DNA of 64,000 nt from Cohnella sp. AR92 (GCF_003990975.1 NZ_RZJR01000016.1:55533-119532), one strand, 5' to 3'. Counted from the stretch's first letter, positions 16,497 to 28,795 are shown. Notes: generated by a model not told the origin, from the letters alone. Program-made: numbers and translations.

Positions 16497-16646
16497 ATGC
16501 GGGTTATTATTACGCTCGCCTGCACACAGTGCAAGCAACGGAATTACACGACAAGCAAGAACAAACGGACGCACTCCGATCGCATTGAGCTGAAGAAGTT
16601 CTGCAAGTTCTGCAATGCGCATCTTCCTCATCGCGAAACTCGGTAA
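16497..16646 (+). CDS. rpmG: 50S ribosomal protein L33 (zinc-binding type)
   Basis: A 49-residue protein, M-R-V-I-I-T-L-A-C-T-Q-C at the N-terminus and KKFCKFCNAH later. The two CxxC pairs make it the zinc-binding form of L33, which many Firmicutes replace by a zinc-free paralogue in zinc starvation. GGGAGGTGG lies directly upstream of the ATG. It heads the secE-nusG transcript, the usual Bacillus order, with 18 bases to secE. Confidence 0.95.
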   Translation: MRVIITLACTQCKQRNYTTSKNKRTHSDRIELKKFCKFCNAHLPHRETR

Positions 16647-16664
16647 GTCGTAGGAGGTTTGGAC

Positions 16665-16874
16665 GTGACTTTCCTGGCCAAAATGAAACAGAGCTTTGGG
16701 TCCTTTTTTGCGTTCTTCGGCGACAGTTGGAGTGAGTTGAAGAAAGTTAAATGGCCTAAGCGCAAGGAATTGATCAGCTATACGATCGTCGTTATCGTCA
16801 CCGTATTGCTGATTGCTCTCTACTTCTGGGCGCTGGACATCGGCATTTCTCAGCTCGTCGACCTCGTCATTTGA
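16665..16874 (+). CDS. secE: Preprotein translocase subunit SecE
   Basis: A 69-residue single-spanning membrane protein that clamps SecY in the SecYEG channel. The cytoplasmic amphipathic part contains the conserved WSELKKVKWPKRKEL, then one hydrophobic segment (about residues 39-58). The GTG at 16665 is eight bases after AGGAGG; an in-frame TTG at 16659 would be only two bases from it. Located between rpmG and nusG as usual. Confidence 0.93.
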   Translation: MTFLAKMKQSFGSFFAFFGDSWSELKKVKWPKRKELISYTIVVIVTVLLIALYFWALDIGISQLVDLVI

Positions 16875-16897
16875 CACAGGAGCCAATGGTGACATCG

Positions 16898-17431
16898 ATG
16901 GAGAAAAGATGGTATGTTGTTCACACGTACTCCGGTTATGAGAACAAGGTAAAGACCAACTTGGAGAAACGCGTGGAGTCGATGGGCATGCAGGATAAGA
17001 TTTTCCGCGTGCTCGTGCCTATGGAAGAGGAGATTGTCAACAAGGATGGCAAGAAGAAGACGGTGATGCGCAAGGTGTATCCCGGCTATGTCCTTGTTGA
17101 AATGATCCAGACAGACGATTCTTGGTATGTGGTTCGCAATACGCCTGGGGTAACCGGGTTCGTTGGCTCCACAGGCTCGGGATCGAAGCCGACCCCTCTC
17201 CTGCCCGAAGAAGTGGAACAAATTCTGCGTCATATGGGCATGGAAGAGCCAAAGCCGGTTATCGACTTCGAGGTCAAGGAGAATGTTCGCGTCATGGTTG
17301 GTCCTTTCGCCAATTTTGTCGGCTCGGTCGAAGAGATCTTGCATGACAAGAATAAGCTTAAGGTGCACGTGAACATGTTTGGCAGGGAAACCCCGCTCGA
17401 GTTGGATTACACTCAGGTGGAGAAGATATAA
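16898..17431 (+). CDS. nusG: Transcription termination/antitermination protein NusG
   Basis: A 177-residue elongation factor that binds the RNA polymerase clamp and, through its KOW domain, couples to Rho or the ribosome. The NGN domain starts WYVVHTYSGYENKVK; GYVLVEM and NTPGVTGFVG follow; the C-terminal KOW part contains GPFANFVGSVEEI and VNMFGRETPLEL. Start 16898 matches family length. A GTG at 16889 sits at better spacing from AGGAG (16878-16882) and would add three residues, so the exact start is uncertain. It follows secE by 23 bases. Confidence 0.95.
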   Translation: MEKRWYVVHTYSGYENKVKTNLEKRVESMGMQDKIFRVLVPMEEEIVNKDGKKKTVMRKVYPGYVLVEMIQTDDSWYVVRNTPGVTGFVGSTGSGSKPTPLLPEEVEQILRHMGMEEPKPVIDFEVKENVRVMVGPFANFVGSVEEILHDKNKLKVHVNMFGRETPLELDYTQVEKI

Positions 17432-17509
17432 TTTATCCGGTTTCTAGGAAAGAGCGGGAGGAGCTAGAGGCTCCGTCTAACCGCATTATGGGGCAAGGAG
17501 GTGTGCAAC

Positions 17510-17935
17510 ATGGCAAAGAAAGTCATCAAATTGGTGAAGCTGCAAGTCCCTGCTGGTAAAGCAAATCCAGCGCCGCCTATCGGTCCTGCACTGGGTCAAG
17601 CGGGTGTTAACATCATGGCTTTCTGTAAGGAATTCAATGCTCGTACCGCTGATCAAGCCGGTCTGATCATTCCGGTTGTTATCACGGTATTCGAGGATCG
17701 TTCCTTCACGTTCGAGACGAAGACTCCGCCTGCGGCTGTATTGCTGCGCGTAGCTGCTGGTATCCAGAAGGGTTCCGGCGAACCGAACAAGAAGAAAGTC
17801 GCTACGGTAAAACGTGCGAAGGTACGCGAGATCGCCGAGCAGAAGCTCGTCGACCTGAACGCTGCTTCCGTTGAAGCTGCAATGCGTATGATCGAAGGTA
17901 CCGCTCGTTCCATGGGCGTTGTCATCGAAGACTAA
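17510..17935 (+). CDS. rplK: 50S ribosomal protein L11
   Basis: A 141-residue protein of the GTPase-associated centre on 23S rRNA, needed for elongation-factor action and stringent factor activation. The N-terminal KLQVPAGKANPAPPIGPALG and the C-terminal rRNA-binding domain with KTPPAAVLLRVAAG and AMRMIEGTARSMG are complete. The start follows AAGGAGGTG. It is 78 bases after nusG with no terminator seen and continues to rplA. Confidence 0.98.
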   Translation: MAKKVIKLVKLQVPAGKANPAPPIGPALGQAGVNIMAFCKEFNARTADQAGLIIPVVITVFEDRSFTFETKTPPAAVLLRVAAGIQKGSGEPNKKKVATVKRAKVREIAEQKLVDLNAASVEAAMRMIEGTARSMGVVIED

Positions 17936-18034
17936 TTCCGGGGCGGACAGCTTTCCGTAACCGGGTGTCTCGGGCTTCCGTCCGTGACATGTGGGAGGAC
18001 ACTTCCGTTAAAACCACACAAGGAGGAGAACAAC

Positions 18035-18727
18035 ATGGCTAAACACGGCAAGAAATATGCTGAAGCCGCTAAGCTGATCGACCGCGACGCTGTCTATGAG
18101 TCGCTCGAAGCGATCGAGCTTGTGAAGAAAGCTGCTACGGCCAAGTTCGACGAGTCCGTCGAAGTTGCTGTACGTCTCGGCGTTGACCCGAGAAAGCAAG
18201 ACCAGAACGTTCGTGGCGTCGTTGTCCTGCCGCACGGCACAGGCAAAACGCAACGCGTCCTCGTATTCGCCAAGGGCGACAAGCTCAAAGAAGCTGAAGC
18301 TGCTGGTGCGGACTACGTCGGCGATACGGACCTCATCAACAAGATCCAACAAGGATGGTTCGAGTTCGACGTCTGCGTCGCTACTCCGGACATGATGAGC
18401 GAAGTAGGTAAGCTCGGTCGTATTCTCGGCGGTAAGGGCCTCATGCCTAACCCGAAAGCCGGCACGGTAACGACTGACGTTGCCAAGGCCGTTCAAGAGA
18501 TCAAGGCCGGTAAGATCGAATACCGTCTGGACAAGGCAGGTCAAATCCATGCTCCGATCGGCAAGGTATCGTTCGACGCTGAGAAGCTGAACGACAACCT
18601 GAAGGCTCTGGTCGACGCATTGAACCGCGCTAAGCCGGCGGCTGCTAAGGGCGTATACCTGAAGAACATCTCGATCTCTTCGACGATGGGACCTGGCGCT
18701 CGCCTGAACGTTGCTTCTTACCGTTAA
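18035..18727 (+). CDS. rplA: 50S ribosomal protein L1
   Basis: A 230-residue protein forming the L1 stalk near the E site; often a translational repressor of its own operon. MAKHGKKYAEAAKLID is the usual start and VGKLGRILGGKGLMPNPKAGTV (seen as GKLGRILGGKGLMPNP) is the family signature. The ribosome binding site is AAGGAGGAG. A 99-base gap separates it from rplK. A weak hairpin follows the stop before the rplJ promoter at 18749. Confidence 0.98.
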   Translation: MAKHGKKYAEAAKLIDRDAVYESLEAIELVKKAATAKFDESVEVAVRLGVDPRKQDQNVRGVVVLPHGTGKTQRVLVFAKGDKLKEAEAAGADYVGDTDLINKIQQGWFEFDVCVATPDMMSEVGKLGRILGGKGLMPNPKAGTVTTDVAKAVQEIKAGKIEYRLDKAGQIHAPIGKVSFDAEKLNDNLKALVDALNRAKPAAAKGVYLKNISISSTMGPGARLNVASYR

Positions 18728-18748
18728 TCGACAGGCAAAACCTGCCGA

Positions 18749-18778
18749 TTGACAGGCTTTGTACGATCGTGTTAAGCT
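18749..18778 (+). promoter_or_regulatory. Probable sigma-A promoter of rplJ-rplL
   Basis: A perfect TTGACA at 18749-18754; the best -10, TAAGCT (18773-18778), is 18 bp away and weak. Position just before the L10-type leader supports it. Confidence 0.55.
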
Positions 18779-18785
18779 ATCAAAG

Positions 18786-18989
18786 TTGAATATCGATACC
18801 GTAGACCGTAGGTGCCGCAAGGCTTAATTTCCTACCGAGGTGTGTGTATAGAATCTTGCCTGCTTCTCGAAGCAGAACGATAGATCGAACACGTCATGCC
18901 TCCGTAGAATCTGCGGAGGCATTATTTATGCCCCGCCGATTCTGCGCGATACCGATACGGTTGAATCAAAGAACCAGGAGGTGTACGAA
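18786..18989 (+). promoter_or_regulatory. Ribosomal protein L10 leader with attenuator
   Basis: About 200 bases between promoter and rplJ. The segment at 18796-18845 (CCGTAGACCGTAGGTGCCGC, then GGCTTAATTTCCTACCGAGGT) resembles the conserved Firmicute L10 leader, as I remember that family. A strong stem, ATGCCTCCG (18896-18904) with CGGAGGCAT (18914-18922), is followed by a T-rich run and could act as attenuator. L10-(L12)4 binding to the upstream structure is expected to repress rplJL. Confidence 0.85.
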
Positions 18990-19493
18990 ATGGCAAATGC
19001 GAAAATCATCGAAGCGAAGCAACAGGAAGTGGCTGAGATCGCGACGAAGCTGCGCGAGAGCGCAAGCACCGTTGTGGCCGACTACCGCGGACTGAACGTT
19101 GCGCAAGTGACCGAACTGCGCAAGCAGCTTCGCGAAGCTGGCGTCGAATTCCAGGTTCTCAAGAACTCCCTGGTAAGCCGTGCTGCCGCTAGCGTTGAGC
19201 TTTCCGATCTGGATTCCGTTCTGTCGGGTCCTACGGCAGTCGCATTCAGCAAGACGGATGCTGTCGTTGCAGCTAAGATCCTTAACGACTTCTCTAAGAA
19301 GAACGAAGCTCTTAAGCTGAAGGGCGGCGTTGTCGAAGGACGTTTCATCGACGTGGCTCAAGTTAAGGCTCTCGCCGACCTGCCGTCCCGCGAAGGCTTG
19401 CTGTCCATGTTGCTCAGCGTCCTTCAAGCTCCGATCCGCAACTTCGCGCTCGCTGTCAAGGCTGTCGCGGAGAAGAACGAAGCAAGCGCATAA
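18990..19493 (+). CDS. rplJ: 50S ribosomal protein L10
   Basis: A 167-residue base of the L7/L12 stalk. The conserved VVADYRGLNVAQVTELRKQLREAG (VADYRGLNVAQVTELR) and GVEFQVLKNSL are near the N-terminus, and the C-terminal helix that binds L7/L12 dimers ends in LAVKAVAEKNEASA. Start follows AGGAGGTG. It is preceded by its own leader and followed 78 bases later by rplL; both belong to the stalk complex. Confidence 0.98.
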   Translation: MANAKIIEAKQQEVAEIATKLRESASTVVADYRGLNVAQVTELRKQLREAGVEFQVLKNSLVSRAAASVELSDLDSVLSGPTAVAFSKTDAVVAAKILNDFSKKNEALKLKGGVVEGRFIDVAQVKALADLPSREGLLSMLLSVLQAPIRNFALAVKAVAEKNEASA

Positions 19494-19571
19494 TCTGCGC
19501 CCGTAATACCCGTCGCCGTCACAGGCACAACCAACAAACCCAAATCAAATTATATTGGAGGTTCTATTTCC

Positions 19572-19934
19572 ATGAGCAAAGAGCAAATCTTGGAAGCCAT
19601 TAAGGGCATGAGCGTTCTGGAACTGAACGATCTCGTTAAAGCAATCGAAGAAGAATTCGGCGTAACGGCTGCTGCACCGGTTGCAGTTGTAGCTGGCGGC
19701 GCTGCTGCAGAAGTTGCAGAACAATCCGAGTTCGACGTAGTACTTGTTGATGCTGGCGCATCCAAGATCAACGTAATCAAGGTTGTTCGCGAAATCACGG
19801 GCCTCGGCCTGAAGGAAGCTAAGGACGTTGTTGACAACGCTCCTAAGGCTATCAAAGAGAAGGTTGCCAAGGAAGAAGCTGAAGCTGTTAAGGCTAAGCT
19901 TGAAGAAGCTGGCGCTAAGGTCGAAGTTAAGTAA
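19572..19934 (+). CDS. rplL: 50S ribosomal protein L7/L12
   Basis: A 120-residue multicopy stalk protein that recruits translation factors. The N-terminal dimerisation domain (EQILEAIKGMSVLELNDLVK), the Ala/Val-rich hinge (about residues 35-50) and the C-terminal factor-binding domain with KINVIKVVREITGLGLKEAK are all present. The ribosome binding site is TTGGAGGT. A terminator follows at 19958-19993. Confidence 0.98.
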   Translation: MSKEQILEAIKGMSVLELNDLVKAIEEEFGVTAAAPVAVVAGGAAAEVAEQSEFDVVLVDAGASKINVIKVVREITGLGLKEAKDVVDNAPKAIKEKVAKEEAEAVKAKLEEAGAKVEVK

Positions 19935-19957
19935 TTCAACTTCTCTTCGAATATACG

Positions 19958-19993
19958 AACCCCTTGAAGATTCCGATCTTCGAGGGGTTTGTT
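19958..19993 (+). terminator. Intrinsic terminator after rplL
   Basis: AACCCCTTGAAGAT (19958-19971) pairs with ATCTTCGAGGGGTT (19976-19989), then TGTT. The T tract is short; some read-through into the following gene is likely. Confidence 0.75.
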
Positions 19994-20020
19994 CATGAGA
20001 GGAGGCAGGAGGCGGATAGG

Positions 20021-20626
20021 ATGAGCGAGCATTATTATACCGAGAAGCCGAAGACGGCAAGCGACCGGAAGGCGTTCGCCGCCGAGCTCAGAGGCTTTAA
20101 GCTTCAGCTCACCTCCGATACCGGCGTGTTCTCGCGGGACGGGGTGGACTTCGGAAGCCGGGTTCTCATTGATCGGATGGAGATTCCGATCGATGCGAGC
20201 GTCTTGGATCTGGGCTGCGGCTACGGTCCGATTGGCCTTACCGCGGCCCGCCTTGCGCCGCGAGGACATGTCGTCATGGTGGACATCAACGAGAGAGCCG
20301 TTGCGCTCGCGCGAGAGAATGCGGAGCGGAACGGAATCGCCAACATCAGCGCGATGCAAAGCGATATTTATGCCGCGGTCGAAGGGCGGCGATTCGATGT
20401 GATTCTGTCCAATCCCCCGATACGCGCAGGCAAGATTGTCGTGCATCGGATCCTGACGGAAGCGAAGGACCACCTGAACCCGGGCGGATCCCTGTGGATC
20501 GTCATTCAGAACAAGCAGGGGGCGCCGTCGGCCAAAGCGAAGCTCCAGGAAGTGTTCGGAGAGGACGCAGTCGAGGAGGTTGGCAAGGATAAAGGGTATC
20601 GGATATATCGCGCAAAATTGGTTTGA
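20021..20626 (+). CDS. Class I SAM-dependent methyltransferase, RsmC-like (YbxB)
   Basis: A 201-residue protein with an S-adenosylmethionine fold: motif I VLDLGCGYGPIGL, an acidic loop VDINERAVALARENA and the catalytic NPPI (SNPPIRAGK) typical of N-methylating rRNA guanine methyltransferases. B. subtilis has the same gene (ybxB) between rplL and rpoB. The target base is not proven; 16S rRNA guanine is expected from RsmC relatives. The start at 20021 follows GGAGGCAGGAGG; a longer frame begins inside the rplL terminator and is rejected. The rpoB -35 overlaps its stop codon. Confidence 0.88.
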   Translation: MSEHYYTEKPKTASDRKAFAAELRGFKLQLTSDTGVFSRDGVDFGSRVLIDRMEIPIDASVLDLGCGYGPIGLTAARLAPRGHVVMVDINERAVALARENAERNGIANISAMQSDIYAAVEGRRFDVILSNPPIRAGKIVVHRILTEAKDHLNPGGSLWIVIQNKQGAPSAKAKLQEVFGEDAVEEVGKDKGYRIYRAKLV

Positions 20627-20651
20627 CTTTACTTCGACGATGTGATACTAT
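20623..20651 (+). promoter_or_regulatory. Sigma-A promoter of rpoB-rpoC
   Basis: TTGACT (20623-20628), which overlaps the stop codon of the methyltransferase gene, a 17-bp spacer and TACTAT (20646-20651). Confidence 0.75.
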
Positions 20652-20657
20652 TGAAAA

Positions 20658-20964
20658 ATGTCAGTATTAAGATGGGCTTATTGTCTTTAGCTCGCTAAAA
20701 TGTCAAGCCCTTTTGCGATTTCAGGAATAGTTTTTTGCCGCAAGGCGTATAATGGGTTTGTTTTGGGCAAATGACTGGATAATGATTGCCATTGTGCCGC
20801 CTACCGGCGCATAAGGGCTTTTCTTTATTTAAGCAATCCGGTCGTTTGTCCCTCGATTTAGCTTGCTTTTGCGCGTACGCCCGCGGAACGGCTGCCTCTG
20901 CTACTGCTGGAGAGAGGATCTCGTTCTCGCTTGTGTTGAAGTAGACTGAAGGGGTGAGGTTAAC
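20658..20964 (+). promoter_or_regulatory. Long rpoB leader with attenuator-like hairpins
   Basis: About 305 untranslated bases. The first hairpin pairs GGGCTT (20674-20679) with AAGCCC (20705-20710), with inner TTTAG/CTAAA pairing, and is followed by TTTT. A second, GTGCCG (20794-20799) with CGGCGC (20805-20810), lies further on. A TATAAT at 20748 has no matching -35. The layout fits attenuation of RNA polymerase subunit synthesis, but no known family is recognised. Confidence 0.6.
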
Positions 20965-24513
<3,549 letters not shown>

Positions 24514-24630
24514 GATCAGGAAGGCGGGCGGCGCAGCGCGCCGCCGATCGCCTTCATACGAAATATCGTTCCAATCGATTGTCGTTCCCGCTTTCGAAAT
24601 CCGCAGCAACGATGAAGGAGGGTTTGCTCC

Positions 24631-27600
24631 TTGTTAGACGTCAACAATTTTGAGTTTATGAAGATTGGTTTAGCTTCCCCGGACAAAATTCGTTCGTGGT
24701 CAAGAGGCGAAGTCAAGAAGCCTGAAACGATCAACTATCGTACGCTCAAGCCGGAGAAGGAAGGCTTGTTCTGCGAGAAGATCTTCGGACCGACCAAGGA
24801 CTGGGAGTGTCATTGCGGCAAGTACAAGCGCGTGCGCTATAAGGGCGTCGTGTGCGATCGATGCGGAGTGGAAGTAACCCGCGCGAAGGTTCGCCGCGAA
24901 CGGATGGGCCATATTGAATTGGCCGCTCCGGTCTCTCACATCTGGTACTTCAAGGGTATTCCGAGCCGTATGGGTCTTGCGCTGGATATGTCTCCTCGTT
25001 CGCTCGAAGAGATCATCTACTTCGCATCCTACGTCGTAACGGATCCGGGCGATACTCCTCTGGAGAAGAAACAGCTTCTCTCCGAGAAGGAATACCGCAG
25101 CTATCGCGAGAAGTACGGTTATGCGTTCCAAGCCGGCATGGGCGCGGAAGCGGTCAAGAAGCTGCTTCAGGACATCGACCTCGACCGCGAGCTGGATATG
25201 CTCAAGGAAGAGCTTCGCACGGCGCAAGGCCAACGCCGGAACCGCGCGATCAAGCGTCTAGAGGTCATCGAGTCGTTCCGCAACTCCGGCAACCTGCCGG
25301 ACTGGATGATCCTCGACGTGCTTCCGGTTATTCCTCCGGAATTGCGTCCGATGGTACAGCTCGACGGCGGCCGCTTCGCGACAAGCGACTTGAACGACCT
25401 GTACCGCCGCGTCATCAACCGGAATAACCGTCTGAAGCGCCTGCTCGATCTCGGCGCTCCGGACATTATCGTGCAGAACGAGAAGCGCATGCTGCAAGAA
25501 GCGGTAGACGCCCTGATCGACAACGGCCGCCGTGGCCGTCCGGTAACGGGCCCGGGCAACCGTCCGCTGAAGTCCCTCAGCCACATGCTGAAGGGTAAGC
25601 AAGGCCGCTTCCGTCAGAACCTGCTCGGCAAGCGCGTCGACTACTCCGGCCGTTCGGTTATCGTAGTCGGTCCGGACCTGAAGATGTACCAATGCGGGCT
25701 TCCTAAAGAAATGGCGCTTGAGCTCTTCAAGCCGTTCGTCATGAAGGAACTCGTTCAGAAGGGCCTTGCCCACAATATCAAGAGCGCGAAGCGCAAAGTA
25801 GAACGCGTCAGCGCGGAAGTATGGGATGTTCTCGAAGACGTCATCAAGGAGCATCCGGTTCTGCTGAACCGCGCGCCGACGCTTCACCGTCTCGGTATTC
25901 AAGCGTTCGAGCCTATCCTGGTCGAAGGCCGCGCGATCAAGCTTCATCCGCTCGTATGTACGGCCTACAACGCCGACTTCGACGGTGACCAGATGGCTGT
26001 TCACGTACCGTTGTCCTCGGAAGCGCAAGCGGAAGCTCGCCTTCTCATGCTCGCTTCGGGCAACATCCTGAACCCGAAGGACGGCAAGCCGGTCGTTACT
26101 CCGTCTCAGGATATGGTACTCGGCTGCTACTACCTGACGATGGACAACAAGGAAGCGCATGGCTCCGGCCTGCGCCTGTCCGAAGTGAACGAAGCCGTGT
26201 CCGCGTACCAACGCGGAGCCGCTCACCTTCACGCTCGCGTCGTTATTCCGGTTAAGGCGCTGAACAAGAAGTCCTTTACCGACAAGCAGCAAGACGCTTT
26301 GCTCGTCACGACGATCGGCAAGATCATCTTCAACGAGATCTTCCCGGATACGTTCCCGTACATCAATGAGGCGACGAAGGACAACTTGCTTAAGGGTACG
26401 CCAGAGAAGTACTTTATCTACGATAAGGGCGCTAACCTGGATGAGATCATGGCATCGATTCCGACTCCTGGCGCCGTAGGCAAAGAATATCTCGGCCACC
26501 TAATCGGTGAATGCTTCAACCTGTATCACACGATGCAAACTTCGGTCATTCTCGACAACATCAAGAAGCTCGGTTTCACGTACTCGACGCGTGCGGGCAT
26601 CAGCGTTGCGGTTGCCGACGTTATCGTGCCGCAAGAGAAGATCGACATTCTTCACAAGTCGGATGACGCCGTTAAGCTGATTACGACTCAATACCGTCGC
26701 GGTCTGATCACGGACGAAGAGCGGTATGACCGGATTATCGAAATCTGGTCGAAGACGAAGGACGAAATTACCGAAGTTCTGATGAAGTCGATGGACCGTT
26801 ACAACAGCATCATGCTGATGGTCGACTCCAAAGCGCGGGGTAACAAGTCGCAGATCACCCAGCTGGGCGGTATGCGCGGTCTGATGGCGACGCCATCCGG
26901 CCGAATCTTCGAATTGCCGATCAAATCGAACTTCCGCGAAGGCCTTACCGTCTTGGAGTACTTCATCTCCACGCACGGAGCGCGTAAAGGTCTGGCCGAT
27001 ACCGCTCTTCGTACCGCCGACTCGGGTTACCTGACCCGCCGTCTGGTCGACGTAGCGCAAGACGTGATCGTTCGCGAAGAAGATTGCGGCACCGACAAGG
27101 GCATCATGGTTTCCCGCATCGAGGACGGCAAGGAAATCATCGAGGATCTGTACGACCGCATCGAAGGTCGCTACGCATTCGAGACGGTTCGCCATCCGGA
27201 GACGGGCGAGATCATCGTCGGACGCAACGACCTGATCGACGCCAACAAGGCGGAACAAATCGTCGGCGCCGGCGTTAAGAAGCTGCAGATCCGTTCGGTT
27301 CTGAGCTGCCGCGCTCGTCACGGCGTATGTAAGATGTGCTATGGACGCAACCTGGCAACGGGCAAGAAGGTCGAGATCGGGGAAGCGGTCGGTATTATCG
27401 CGGCTCAATCCATCGGCGAACCGGGTACCCAGCTGACGATGCGTACGTTCCACACCGGCGGCGTTGCCGGAGACGATATCACCCAAGGTCTTCCGCGTAT
27501 CCAGGAGCTCTTCGAAGCCCGGAATCCGAAGGGCCAAGCGGTTATCTCCGAGATCGACGGCGTCATCAAGGAGATCCGCGAGACGAAGGATCGCCGCGAG

Positions 27601-28248
27601 ATCGAAGTGCAAGGCGATGCGGAGACGAAGGTATACGCAGTCACTTACGGCTCGCGCATCCGCGTCTACGAAGGCCTGCACATCGAAGCCGGCGACGAAC
27701 TGACCGACGGTTCCATCGACCCGAAGGAAATCCTTCGCATCAAGGGCGTACGCGGCGTGCAGAACTACATTCTGCAAGAAGTACAACGCGTATATCGGAA
27801 CCAAGGCGTAGAAATCAACGACAAGCACGTCGAAGTCATGATCAAGCAAATGCTTCGCAAGATCCGGATCGTCGATCCGGGCGACACGAAGCTGCTGCCT
27901 GGCTCCTTCGTCGATGTGCATGAATACGAAGCGGCGAACCGCGAAGCGATCATGGCGGATCAAGAGCCTGCCGTTGCTCGGCCGGTCCTTCTCGGTATCA
28001 CCAAGGCATCGCTCGAGACGGATTCCTTCCTCTCGGCAGCCTCGTTCCAAGAGACGACTCGCGTACTGACCGACGCTGCCATCAAGGGCAAGGTCGACCG
28101 CCTGCTCGGACTCAAAGAGAACGTTATTATCGGGAAGCTCATTCCGGCCGGTACCGGAATGTCCCGCTACCGCAACATCAAGGTGGTCTCGCCGCTGGAT
28201 GAACCAGAAGACGAGCAAGCCGATCTTGAGGCGGTTACGGTCGAATAA
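24631..28248 (+). CDS. rpoC: DNA-directed RNA polymerase subunit beta'
   Basis: The 1205-residue beta' subunit. The N-terminal zinc ribbon is CHCGKYKRVRYKGVVCDRCG; the catalytic Mg loop is NADFDGDQMAVH; the bridge/trigger region contains GGVAGDDITQGLPRIQELFE, and a second zinc site uses DCGTDKG...CRARHGVCKMCYG. The TTG at 24631 follows GGAGGG by nine bases. The length is normal for Bacillales. It is closed by a terminator at 28263-28288. Confidence 0.99.
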   Translation: MLDVNNFEFMKIGLASPDKIRSWSRGEVKKPETINYRTLKPEKEGLFCEKIFGPTKDWECHCGKYKRVRYKGVVCDRCGVEVTRAKVRRERMGHIELAAPVSHIWYFKGIPSRMGLALDMSPRSLEEIIYFASYVVTDPGDTPLEKKQLLSEKEYRSYREKYGYAFQAGMGAEAVKKLLQDIDLDRELDMLKEELRTAQGQRRNRAIKRLEVIESFRNSGNLPDWMILDVLPVIPPELRPMVQLDGGRFATSDLNDLYRRVINRNNRLKRLLDLGAPDIIVQNEKRMLQEAVDALIDNGRRGRPVTGPGNRPLKSLSHMLKGKQGRFRQNLLGKRVDYSGRSVIVVGPDLKMYQCGLPKEMALELFKPFVMKELVQKGLAHNIKSAKRKVERVSAEVWDVLEDVIKEHPVLLNRAPTLHRLGIQAFEPILVEGRAIKLHPLVCTAYNADFDGDQMAVHVPLSSEAQAEARLLMLASGNILNPKDGKPVVTPSQDMVLGCYYLTMDNKEAHGSGLRLSEVNEAVSAYQRGAAHLHARVVIPVKALNKKSFTDKQQDALLVTTIGKIIFNEIFPDTFPYINEATKDNLLKGTPEKYFIYDKGANLDEIMASIPTPGAVGKEYLGHLIGECFNLYHTMQTSVILDNIKKLGFTYSTRAGISVAVADVIVPQEKIDILHKSDDAVKLITTQYRRGLITDEERYDRIIEIWSKTKDEITEVLMKSMDRYNSIMLMVDSKARGNKSQITQLGGMRGLMATPSGRIFELPIKSNFREGLTVLEYFISTHGARKGLADTALRTADSGYLTRRLVDVAQDVIVREEDCGTDKGIMVSRIEDGKEIIEDLYDRIEGRYAFETVRHPETGEIIVGRNDLIDANKAEQIVGAGVKKLQIRSVLSCRARHGVCKMCYGRNLATGKKVEIGEAVGIIAAQSIGEPGTQLTMRTFHTGGVAGDDITQGLPRIQELFEARNPKGQAVISEIDGVIKEIRETKDRREIEVQGDAETKVYAVTYGSRIRVYEGLHIEAGDELTDGSIDPKEILRIKGVRGVQNYILQEVQRVYRNQGVEINDKHVEVMIKQMLRKIRIVDPGDTKLLPGSFVDVHEYEAANREAIMADQEPAVARPVLLGITKASLETDSFLSAASFQETTRVLTDAAIKGKVDRLLGLKENVIIGKLIPAGTGMSRYRNIKVVSPLDEPEDEQADLEAVTVE

Positions 28249-28262
28249 TAGTAATCCCTCTG

Positions 28263-28288
28263 GCGGCCCCTTCGGGGGTCGCTTTTTT
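28263..28288 (+). terminator. Intrinsic terminator after rpoC
   Basis: GCGGCCCC (28263-28270), TTCG loop, GGGGTCGC (28275-28282), then six T. Confidence 0.92.
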
Positions 28289-28490
28289 ATTTCCTTCAAC
28301 CGGATGATCCTTCACGCCTAAGGTCCTCTTCCGTCACCCCGCGCCAATCCACGCCAATCCGCGTTCCATATAAGTCGTGGCTTCTCACCTTATCCCGCCA
28401 TACACCCGCTTGGCCCGTCTACCTCTTTTTCAAAACGTTATTCCCGCGATATCCCCGGTGTCCTCCGCCATCCCACCTTCCGGATTCACT

Positions 28491-28795
28491 CTGTCCACAT
28501 GTGCCTATCTCCGAATGAATGGTTTAAGGCCTTAATCTTTAACCTCATCGCTATCCACATGTTCGTAACCCGATCGCGGCTTCTTAATCGCATGAATGAT
28601 TCACGTGATTATTCACATCATTCGGCGTTATCCACCCTTTGTCTGTTGATAGGCGGGCTTATGCTGAACAACTCCGTCTTGGGGTCCATTCATTCTTGTG
28701 GATAGGGGCTGAAATTCCCGATATCCACATGTGGACAGCCGCTCTGCTCCGACCTCATCGGGATGGAAGAGAACAGAGACGGACGGTTGCCCACA
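28491..28795. promoter_or_regulatory. Cluster of DnaA-box-like sequences
   Basis: In the 600-base gap between rpoC and the ABC genes at least five sites match TTATNCACA in eight or nine positions: CTATCCACA (28551-28559, +), TTATTCACA (28609-28617, +, perfect), TTATCCACC (28628-28636, +), CTATCCACA (28697-28705, -) and ATATCCACA (28721-28729, +). Weaker ones are at 28491-28499, 28730-28738 (-) and 28787-28795. Two overlap as the 12-bp palindrome TCCACATGTGGA (28724-28735). No dnaA, dnaN or AT-rich unwinding element is here, so it is not oriC. The bases 28289-28490 show nothing else. Confidence 0.7.

Noticed and set aside
20748..20753. TATAAT in the rpoB leader as a second promoter
   Set aside because: No -35 at a suitable distance and no extended -10.
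28499..28705. 68-codon open frame inside the DnaA-box region
   Set aside because: No good ribosome binding site, unlikely composition and no recognised family; the repeated boxes explain the sequence better.
28491..28795. DnaA-box cluster as the chromosomal origin oriC
   Set aside because: dnaA and dnaN are not adjacent and no AT-rich unwinding stretch is seen.
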